Below are positions 5,876-13,000 of a DNA stretch of 19,650 nucleotides, one piece after another. Each line of letters opens with the position of its first letter. Within the stretch, counting starts at the first letter, position 1. The translations under genes and the position numbers were made by a program. Source of the DNA: DASPKO01 sp035628055 (GTDB lineage Bacteria; Planctomycetota; Phycisphaerae; Phycisphaerales; UBA1924); assembly GCA_035628055.1 (NCBI GenBank), contig DASPKO010000104.1, positions 1-19,650 on the forward strand, given 5' to 3'. A model generated the notes under the pieces. It had not been told where the DNA came from. It worked only from the letters and a program-made list of their open reading frames with translations, and ran no database searches.

Positions 5876-7924
5876 TCAGAGCAGGAACGCCCTGATCAGG
5901 ATGTCGGCGATGCCCACCAGCGCGGCCCCCGCGATGAGCCCGGCACAGATGGGCTCCCGCCCGGTCACCCAGAGGCGCTCGCCCAGGGAGAGCCGCGGGG
6001 AGGGGAGCTGGCCCTCGACGCGCCCATGCTCGGCGCCGGCGCCGCCCTGGTTCTCGCCGCGCCGCGTGTAGGCCCGTCCGAGCGCCCAGAAGAAGGCGGC
6101 CCCGAAGAGCATCGCGAGGGTCGACTCCGGGGGGATCACGACCCCCAGCCCGATCGCCAGCGGCGAGAGGGGGAAGCGGTTCCGCGAGCGGATGCGCACG
6201 ACCTCGAAGACCACGCCCACGATCGCGGCGATCGCCATCGACCACTGGGCGCTCCGGGGCATGCTCCCAAAGCCGTTGCTGATCAGGTCGGAGATGCCCC
6301 GCCACTGGAGCGCGGAGGGGAACCCGAACTGGCCGCTCTCGAGCATCACCTCCTGCACGTTCTCTCCCGGCTCGTAACTGTTGAGGAAGAGCAGGTAGAA
6401 GAGGGGCGTCGAGGCCAGGGCCCCGGCGAGGATGCCGATCAGGTGTCCCAGGGCCTGCTGGCGCGGCTTGGCTCCGAGCATGTATCCCGGCTTGATGTCC
6501 ATGAGCAGGTTCGAGGCGTTGCTGGCCACCTCGACGCACATGACCGCGGTCATGAGGTTCGTGCCCGGATGCTTGGGACGCAGCGAGCCGAAGAGGAACT
6601 GCGGAATCTTGGAGACCGACCCGGTCGGGGTGATCCCGGTCAGGGCGGTGGAGTTCACGGCGATGAGCGTGAGCGCCATGATGAGCGGGATCGCCGCGGC
6701 GCCGTGGTACCACTTCACGTCGAACCAGGCGGCCGCCATCCACACGCCGATGGCGCCGACGATCGGGATGCCGACCAGAGAGACCCAGAGCGGGAGCTCG
6801 ATCCCTGCCATGGGGCTCGCCGCGGCGCCGGCGCGGCCGCGCGGGGCCAGGAGGCCCCTGAAGGCCGAGGTGATGATCTGCGGCCTGGCGAACAGCGCCG
6901 TGAGCGCCGCCACGACCATGATGGAGATGCCCCACCACAGGGCCCAGGTGTTCAGGGCCCAGATGCGGTCGATGGGCAGGAGCCCCGGGCGGGCGGCGAG
7001 CACCTCGGGCGGGCGCGGCCTGATCTCTCCCTGGTGCACCATGATCGGGACGATCACCAGGAAGTTCAGGACCATCCCCAGGAACATGTTCAGGGCCGGG
7101 CGGATGCCCATGAGGCCCCCGGCCCCGACCATCGCCAGGTCGAGCCCGGGAGAGACGCCCATGTCGCGCAGCTTCGTGCCGAGCACGTGCGGCGCGGTGG
7201 CGCGCCCCTGGTCGACCAGGTCGTAGTACCAGGCGTCGAGGTGCTCGTTGAGCCAGCGGATGGTCCGGAGCCCGAGGAGCTTGCCCTGCACGAACGTCAT
7301 CGAGGCCTCGCTGGAGATCAACTTCAGCGTCCCCGCCGCCAGCGCCGCGAGGGTCAGGGCCCGGGCCTGGAACATCCCCACGGACGCGTCCGAGGTGTAG
7401 AGCGTGTCCAGCACCACCCCGCAGGCGCGCCCTTCGGGGAAGGGCTGCTGCTCATCGTTGATGAAGCGGCGCTTGAGCGGGAAGGCCACCAGCACCCCCA
7501 GCACCGAAAGGACCACGTTGAACAGCAGCATCTGCCACCAGGGCAGCAGCTCGTTCTGGACCCACATGTACGCCGCCATGCCGGACGTGAGGGGTCCGGT
7601 CATGTACCCGGCCGCGGTGGCGACCGACTGCATGGCGTTGTTCTCGAGGATCGTGAAGTCGCGCGCCCCCAGCCGCGCCAGGATGCGGAAGGCGGCGAAG
7701 GCCAGGATCACGCTCGTGAGCCCGACGCCGAGCGTCCATCCCGTCTTGGCGCCGACGTAGAGGTTGGTCGCCGAGAGGAGGCCCCCGAGCAGGAACCCGG
7801 TGACCGCGGAGCGGATCGTGAGCTGGGGCATGTTGCCGCGGAAGACGTTCTCGAGCCACCACCGGTCCTTCTCCTCGAGGCTCCAGGTGCGCACCTGTTC
7901 TTCGCTGAGCTGCTTGATCGCCAT
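5876..7924 (-). CDS. OPT-family oligopeptide (or metal-chelate) transporter
   Basis: A 682-residue polytopic membrane protein with roughly 14-16 hydrophobic segments and the OPT superfamily signatures: NLYVGAKTGW at 54-63, ENNAMQSVATAAGYM at 94-108, PFPEGRACG near 170, GITPTGSVSKIPQFLFG in the middle, and SNASNLLMDIKPGYMLGAKPRQQ. OPT proteins import oligopeptides or metal-siderophore complexes, presumably by proton coupling; substrate choice is not visible. Length fits the bacterial branch. A Gly/Ala/Glu-rich loop (about 625-645) precedes a last hairpin of membrane helices. The ATG at 7924 is chosen because the acidic amphipathic N-terminus MAIKQLSEEQ follows it and GAGAAGA lies seven bases upstream; the longer frame to 8404 runs opposite surE. 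It ends 14 bases from the convergent Bfd-like gene. Confidence 0.92.
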   Translation of the reverse strand: MAIKQLSEEQVRTWSLEEKDRWWLENVFRGNMPQLTIRSAVTGFLLGGLLSATNLYVGAKTGWTLGVGLTSVILAFAAFRILARLGARDFTILENNAMQSVATAAGYMTGPLTSGMAAYMWVQNELLPWWQMLLFNVVLSVLGVLVAFPLKRRFINDEQQPFPEGRACGVVLDTLYTSDASVGMFQARALTLAALAAGTLKLISSEASMTFVQGKLLGLRTIRWLNEHLDAWYYDLVDQGRATAPHVLGTKLRDMGVSPGLDLAMVGAGGLMGIRPALNMFLGMVLNFLVIVPIMVHQGEIRPRPPEVLAARPGLLPIDRIWALNTWALWWGISIMVVAALTALFARPQIITSAFRGLLAPRGRAGAAASPMAGIELPLWVSLVGIPIVGAIGVWMAAAWFDVKWYHGAAAIPLIMALTLIAVNSTALTGITPTGSVSKIPQFLFGSLRPKHPGTNLMTAVMCVEVASNASNLLMDIKPGYMLGAKPRQQALGHLIGILAGALASTPLFYLLFLNSYEPGENVQEVMLESGQFGFPSALQWRGISDLISNGFGSMPRSAQWSMAIAAIVGVVFEVVRIRSRNRFPLSPLAIGLGVVIPPESTLAMLFGAAFFWALGRAYTRRGENQGGAGAEHGRVEGQLPSPRLSLGERLWVTGREPICAGLIAGAALVGIADILIRAFLL

Positions 7925-7982
7925 GGCGCGGTCTTCTCGCGTTGGTGCCGGGGCCCGGGAGACCTCCCGGGCGCGTGGCCAG

Positions 7983-7988
7983 AGCGTA
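7983..7988 (-). promoter_or_regulatory. Candidate -10 box TACGCT for the OPT transporter gene
   Basis: The minus strand reads GGTACGCTC here, 58 bases before the transporter ATG. The same nine bases occur before the WHy-domain gene, and TACGCT occurs before surE. It fits the TAnnnT pattern of a -10 element, but no recognisable -35 is present at normal spacing. Confidence 0.35.
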
Positions 7989-8009
7989 CCGCCCGCGCGG
8001 GGCCGGTGC

Positions 8010-8037
8010 CCGCCGGAGTCGCGCACCGCTCCGGCGG
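8010..8037. promoter_or_regulatory. Perfect 9-bp inverted repeat between OPT and surE, possible operator
   Basis: ccgccggag (8010-8018) and ctccggcgg (8029-8037) are exact inverted copies around a 10-base spacer. The repeat ends one base before the surE TACGCT box and lies about 22 bases upstream of the OPT box, where a protein could control both divergent promoters. Dyads arise easily in GC-rich DNA, so the function is inferred from position only. Confidence 0.4.
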
Positions 8038-8038
8038 C

Positions 8039-8044
8039 TACGCT
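8039..8044 (+). promoter_or_regulatory. Candidate -10 box TACGCT for surE
   Basis: TACGCT lies ten bases before the surE ATG. If it is a -10 element, transcription would start about four bases before the ATG, giving a nearly leaderless mRNA, which agrees with the absence of a Shine-Dalgarno sequence. Confidence 0.35.
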
Positions 8045-8054
8045 GCCCGGGCCG

Positions 8055-8873
8055 ATGCGAATCCTGCTCACCAACGACGACGGGCTCCGCGCCCCGGGCA
8101 TCGCCGCGCTGCACGGGGCCCTGACCGGTCCCGGCACCACCGGCGGCCCGCTCGCCGAGCTGGTGCTCCCGATCGCGCCGCTCACGGTGCAGTCGGCGAC
8201 GAGCCACGGCGTCACGTTCCACCAGCCGCTCATGGTCTCGGAGATCGAGCTGAGCCCGCGGATGCGGGGCATCGCGGTCGACGGCCGCCCCGCCGACTGC
8301 GTCAAGCTCGCGCTGACGACCCTGTGGCCCGAGCGCTTCGGCCCGGGCGCGCGCCCGGACCTGGTGGTCTCGGGGATGAACGACGGGGCCAACGTCGGGA
8401 TCAACGTGATCTACTCGGGCACGGTGGCCGCGGCCCTGGAGGCCGCCTTCCTCGGGGTTCCCTCGGTCGCGGTGAGCCTGCACCGCGGGAACCGGCCGAC
8501 CCGGTTCGACGTCGCGGCGGCGCACGGGCGGCGCGCGCTCGAGCGGATCCTGGCCGCCGGTCCCCTCGAGCCGCACACGTGCCTGAGCGTGAACATCCCG
8601 CGCCTGGAGGAGGGGGGCCCGCTGGAGGAGGAGCTGGAGCTGAAGGTCTGTCCGATGAACACGCACGGGCTCAACGACAGCTACGAGCGCCGCGTCTCAC
8701 CCGCGGGCGACGTCTATTACTGGGCGAGCGGGCACGGGCTCGACTTCCGCTTCACCGACGCGGGGAGCGACGTGCAACTGCTCTTCCGGCGATGCATCAC
8801 CGTCACCCCGCTGATGTACGACCTCACGCGCCACGACGCGCTCACGGCCTGGATCCAGCGGCTGGAGCGCTGA
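8055..8873 (+). CDS. surE: 5'/3'-nucleotidase SurE
   Basis: A 272-residue protein starting with the SurE hallmark MRILLTNDDG; D8 and D9 bind the catalytic divalent metal. APLTVQSATSHG (41-52) supplies the Ser of the metal-site loop, and VSGMNDGANVG (105-115) gives the Asn ligand at N109, followed by YSGTVAAALEA. SurE removes phosphate from nucleoside monophosphates and short polyphosphates in the cytoplasm, and is linked to stationary-phase survival in some bacteria. The loop form with APLTVQSA rather than the enterobacterial RNRSG resembles planctomycete SurE sequences I recall. The ATG at 8055 is fixed by the family start; the frame is open upstream but lies opposite the transporter gene. 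Its last 32 bases overlap the convergent WHy-domain gene. Confidence 0.95.
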   Translation: MRILLTNDDGLRAPGIAALHGALTGPGTTGGPLAELVLPIAPLTVQSATSHGVTFHQPLMVSEIELSPRMRGIAVDGRPADCVKLALTTLWPERFGPGARPDLVVSGMNDGANVGINVIYSGTVAAALEAAFLGVPSVAVSLHRGNRPTRFDVAAAHGRRALERILAAGPLEPHTCLSVNIPRLEEGGPLEEELELKVCPMNTHGLNDSYERRVSPAGDVYYWASGHGLDFRFTDAGSDVQLLFRRCITVTPLMYDLTRHDALTAWIQRLER

Positions 8874-9414
8874 AGCCCTGCGGGGCGCCCGGCGCCGGCT
8901 CCCGGGTCACGTCGGCCGGGCCGCTGGGCGAACCGAACTCGACGGTGCCGCGCCCCCCAAAGCCCGCGCGCGGGCGGCGCACGCCCAGGTCAAAGAGCGT
9001 CTCGGCCAGCGCGCCGGGGGTGATGTAGGTGACTCGGCCCTCGAGCGTGTACGGGCTGGCGCCGGGCGGCACCTCCGCCGCGGGGACCGAGGCCGGGAGC
9101 GTGATCGTCTGCGTCGAGCCGGCCGCCAGGGTGGCCTCGGCGGCGCGGACGCCGCTGAACACCTCCCGGCCGCCCAGCAGCAGCCGGTACTCCACCCCGC
9201 GGAGCGGGAGCGCGACGGCGTTCGGGTTGGTCGCGGTCAGGTCGAAGCTCAGCGCGGCGCCGTCCGAGGTCATCTCCGTGACGGTGGCGGAGACGATCTC
9301 GAGCCGGGGGGCCCGGTAGGAGGAGCACCCCTGACCCAGGGCGGCCCCGCCGAGCAGGGCGACCAGAACGGGGAACGGTCGGCGCCGGGCGCGGGGGTGT
9401 GCTGATCTGCGCAT
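8842..9414 (-). CDS. LEA14/WHy-domain exported protein, probable lipoprotein
   Basis: A 190-residue protein with an Arg-rich N-terminus, a hydrophobic stretch (14-27) and Cys30 in LGQGCSS, a slightly imperfect lipobox. Mature residues 37-145 look like a WHy (LEA type 2) beta-sandwich: LEIVSATVTEMTSDGAALSFDL, then the typical TNPNAVALPLRGVEY, a second strand set around GGREVFSG and a segment TQTITLPASVP. WHy domains are found in envelope or stress-related proteins; the exact role is unknown. The final 40 residues are Pro/Gly/Ala-rich. The ATG at 9414 is preferred; another at 9432 would add MVRSCA. A TACGCT box lies eight bases before 9414 and would support a leaderless start there. The 3' end overlaps surE by 32 bases on the opposite strand. 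Confidence 0.75.
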   Translation of the reverse strand: MRRSAHPRARRRPFPVLVALLGGAALGQGCSSYRAPRLEIVSATVTEMTSDGAALSFDLTATNPNAVALPLRGVEYRLLLGGREVFSGVRAAEATLAAGSTQTITLPASVPAAEVPPGASPYTLEGRVTYITPGALAETLFDLGVRRPRAGFGGRGTVEFGSPSGPADVTREPAPGAPQGFSAPAAGSRP

Positions 9415-9422
9415 CGCGCACG

Positions 9423-9428
9423 AGCGTA
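9423..9428 (-). promoter_or_regulatory. Candidate -10 box TACGCT for the WHy-domain gene
   Basis: The minus strand reads GGTACGCTC, identical over nine bases to the box before the OPT gene, and sits eight bases before the ATG at 9414. A start point seven bases downstream would give an essentially leaderless transcript. No -35 is evident. Confidence 0.35.
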
Positions 9429-9503
9429 CCATGCCGGCGGACGTGCCGGGGAACGCGTGCGGAGCCGAGGCGACACCGCCCGGCGCGGCGCGCTGGTCGC
9501 GCC

Positions 9504-9947
9504 CTATTCGGCGCTCCGCACCCACTTGGCCGTGTCGTTTTCCGCGATCGTGTGGAGGAACGGCGTCAGGTGCGAGGCCTCCCGGTTGTATGTGCACCAG
9601 CGGATGGTGAGCCACACCATCACCACGCAGCAGATCCAGGAGGCCACCTCGGCCGAGCGCTTGCTCCGGAGCGAGATCAGGATCAGGCACCCCGTGGAGA
9701 CCGAGGCGATCTTCCACAGCACCAGGATGATGGGGGGCAGGTGGTCCATGATCCAGCGGGCGACCGGGTTGAGCTCACCCATCCCGACGCTGCGCAGGTA
9801 TACGAGGGTCTGCCAGAGGTCCGCCATGCTCAGCAGGAAGATGCCCCCGGTGAGCCAGAAGACCCGGCCCGCACGCCCGGGGAGGCGGAACCGGCGCGCC
9901 GGCGCCAGCAGATCGACCTCGGCGGACTGTTTCGGGAGCGCGGTCAT
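9504..9947 (-). CDS. Small membrane protein, DUF5658-like
   Basis: A 147-residue protein with three hydrophobic segments (about 29-51, 71-93 and 102-117). The first contains the pattern D-x-x-x-T (DLWQT, 43-47) and is followed by MGELNPVARWIMDHL (56-70); the second carries a Lys inside the helix (VLWKIAS). D..T, E-x-NP and a helix Lys in this order match the DUF5658 family as I recall it; no function is established. It ends with a polar tail without repeats. The ATG at 9947 is the only start that keeps the basic N-terminal cytoplasmic segment; no good Shine-Dalgarno is seen. It lies 71-89 bases upstream of the WHy-domain gene on the same strand, so co-transcription is possible, and is divergent from the large propeller protein with only 59 bases between. 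Confidence 0.65.
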   Translation of the reverse strand: MTALPKQSAEVDLLAPARRFRLPGRAGRVFWLTGGIFLLSMADLWQTLVYLRSVGMGELNPVARWIMDHLPPIILVLWKIASVSTGCLILISLRSKRSAEVASWICCVVMVWLTIRWCTYNREASHLTPFLHTIAENDTAKWVRSAE

Positions 9948-9993
9948 CGTGAGGGCTCTTCGGTCCGATCTTCCTCCAGAGCAACCCCCGACC

Positions 9994-9998
9994 GGGAG
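9994..9998 (+). promoter_or_regulatory. Ribosome binding site deciding a GTG start
   Basis: GGGAG lies eight bases before the GTG at 10007 and 14 before the ATG at 10013. The better spacing favours the GTG, giving the N-terminus MRMTG. Confidence 0.5.
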
Positions 9999-10006
9999 TT
10001 TTCCAC

Positions 10007-13000
10007 GTGCGCATGACTGGCTGTGACGCTTGCGCGGCTTTCGGACGCTCCGATGTTCGGGCCGCGGCCGTGGCGGCGCTCCTGCTGGCCTTCGCGCCCC
10101 TTCCCGTCTGGCTACCCCGCGCGGGGGCGCAGGAGCCGGCCAACCCGGTGTACGTCGATGATTCGCCGATCGCGGCCCAGGCCCTACTCGGGATCGGGCC
10201 CCAGATCACCACCGGGAACCTGGCCGGTGCCGTCCGAGACCTGCACAAGCTCCTGACCGAGGAGGGGGACCGGGTCACGCCCTCGGAGATCGATCCGGCG
10301 CTCTCGATCAGCGTGCGGCAACGGGTGCACGAGGTGCTCCTGGCGCACCCGCCGCTCCTGGAACACTATCGCCGGTCGATGCAGCCCGCCGCCGACGAGG
10401 CCCTCCGTGCCGGCGATGCCGCACGCGTCGAGCGCGACTACCTGCTTACGGAGGCCGGCTTCACCGCGGCGCTGACGCTCGCGCAGGAGCATCTGGACCG
10501 TGGGCGCTTCGACGCGGCCGCGCTGACCCTGCGGCAGTTGGAGCGCCACCCGGACCGCGCGGGCACGCGGGGACGCGAGGCCGCCGAGCTGCTGGCGAGC
10601 GTCGTGGCGTACGCGCCGCGTCCCGAGCTGGTCGAGCTGGCGCGCCGATGGGGCGGAGCGCCCGGCCACCAGGTCCCGTGGCCCGTTTCGGCCAAGCGGC
10701 GCGGCCTCACCCCGCTGGACTCCCTGCCTGAGATCACGCTCGAGGGCCTGGTCAGCAAGCCGCTCTGGTCGGTCCCTCTCACCGGGGCCGCCACCGCCGG
10801 GGCCCCGCCCGAGGCCGACGAGTCGGGCACCACGCTCCCCCCGTTCGGGAAGGAGCTGCGGCTCTTCCCCACGGTCGCGGGCGAGACGGTGTACGTCAAC
10901 GACGGCACCCAGCTCTCGGCCTGGGACCGCTTCACCCTCTCGCAGCGCTGGGCCGTGATCCCGCCCCCCGCCCCGGACGCTCCCCCCGAAGCCGACCCCG
11001 AGCAGGCGATGGCGCGCCGGCTCAGCATGCGCCGGCGCTCCTGGCCGCCCGAGGACCCGGGAACCGTGACCGTGCGCGGCGGCCTCGTCGCGGCGGTGAC
11101 GGGCATGCCCTCGTTCGGCACGCGGCTGGGCGACCCACGTGTCCATCTCCTCGACGCGGCCACCGGGGCCGTGCGCTGGTCCATCCTCGTGGGCGCCCTC
11201 GACCCCCAACTGGAGAGCGGCAGCGTGCGCGGGCCCGTGCTGCTCGAGCAGGGACTGGCGATCGTCGGCGTTCGCAAGTACAACCCGGGACGGCGCCTGG
11301 TGAGCCTGTACCTGGCCGGCCTGGATCTGCGCGACGGCTCGCTCCGCTGGCGCCGGCACGTCGGCAGCGCCGGCTCGCTCCCCTTCGGCCGCCAGCCGGT
11401 GATCGTCGACGGGGCGGTGGCGCATCGCGGCGTCATCTACCGCGGCGACGCGCTGGGGGTCATCGGGGCGTACGAGGCCTGGACCGGCCGCCCGGTCTGG
11501 GTGCACCGATTCGACGCGCAGAACACCCAGCCGGGCCAGGAAGCCCGCGCCTGGGAAGTGAACCTCCCGCTCATCGAAAACGAGTCCCTGGTCACTCTCG
11601 CGCCGGATCGGACCGAGGTGCTGCGCCTGGACCTGGGAACGGGGCGCCTGCTGGCGCGGCGGTCGACCGATCCCTTCGGGACCCCGCCCCCGCAATACCT
11701 GCTGCGCGCCGCCGACAAGCTCGTGGCCGTCGGCGAGGGCCGCCTCGGCGTCGTCGAACTCGAGAACTTCCAGGAGGCCCCGGTGGAGCTGACGCCGCGG
11801 CTTCCCGATCCCGGGGTGCGCGGCCGCGTCACGGTGGTGGGGAACAAGCTGCTGGTCCCGCTGGTGAGCGGGGTGGCGCTGGTGGACCTGGCGAACCTGC
11901 AATCCGGGGCGCGGGCGGTGGCGCTGGACAGCCCGGGCAACGTGCTGGCGCTCGAGAGCCAGCTCCTGGTGGTCGACGACGCCCGCCTCCACAGCTACCT
12001 CCTCTGGGAGGCGGCCCGGCAGGTGCTCACCGCGCGGATGGAAGCGAGCCCCAGCGACGCGGGGCCCGCGGTGACCTTCGCGGAGCTGGCCTATCGGGCC
12101 GACCACCACGAGCAGGTCCTCGAGGCCATCCGCCGGGCGCGGCGCGCGATCGAGGCCGACCCCGCCGGCAACGAGCCCGAGCGGCAACGACTGCTCGCCT
12201 CGGTGCTGGCGATGATCCACGCGGCCCAGGAACCGGCCGAGGCGGGGCCGGCGCCGGCCGGCCGGATCTCCGACGCGGCCCTGCTCGCCGGGCTGATCGA
12301 GACCGTGGGCGCCCTGGCCCGGACGACCGAGGACCGCCTGGCCCACCTGCTCGCCCGGGGGCGGTTCGAGGAGAACGCCGGCAATCACGCCGCCGCCGCC
12401 CAGGTCTACCAGGCGGTGCTCGACGAGCCGGAGCTGCGCGCCGCGACGTGGACCGGGACGCAGGCGACGCTGCGCGGCGAGCTGGAGACCCGCTGGCGGC
12501 TCCAGAAGCTGATCGCGGCCCACGGACCCGGGGTCGCGGCGGGCTCCGACCGCGCGGCCCAGGAGCAGGCCGCCCGATTGGGCGAGCAGGCCTCGGTCGC
12601 CCAACTCGAGGAGCTGGCGCGACGTTACCCCGTCGCCGCGGCCACGCCGGAGATCTTCCGCCGGCTGGCCCTCGCGCACGCCGAGGCCGGTAACACCGCC
12701 GCGTCAGTCGCGGCCCTCGAGGCCGGCCTGAGGGCCGTCCGGTCGCGCGGCGACGTGAACCCCGCCCTCGTGGGCGAGATCGCCGGCCGGCTGGTGCGGG
12801 CCCTGGAGGAGCGCGGTCAGCCCGGGGCGGCGGCGGACGTGCTCCGATCCGTCCTGGCGGCGCACCCGGGGGTCCAGCTCTCCGACGGTGCCTCGCCCCT
12901 GCCCGCCGAGGAGCTGCTGGCACGCCTGGGCGCGGCCCGGGCCGAGCAGGAGCGCTGGCCGCGCGTCGGGCCCGTGCGCGCCGAGGGCGTGCAGGTGCTC

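Noticed and set aside
6026..9028. 1000-codon plus-strand open frame over the OPT gene and surE
   Set aside because: It is antisense to the OPT gene and in another frame to surE, with low-complexity Arg/His/Glu/Gly composition and no motifs.
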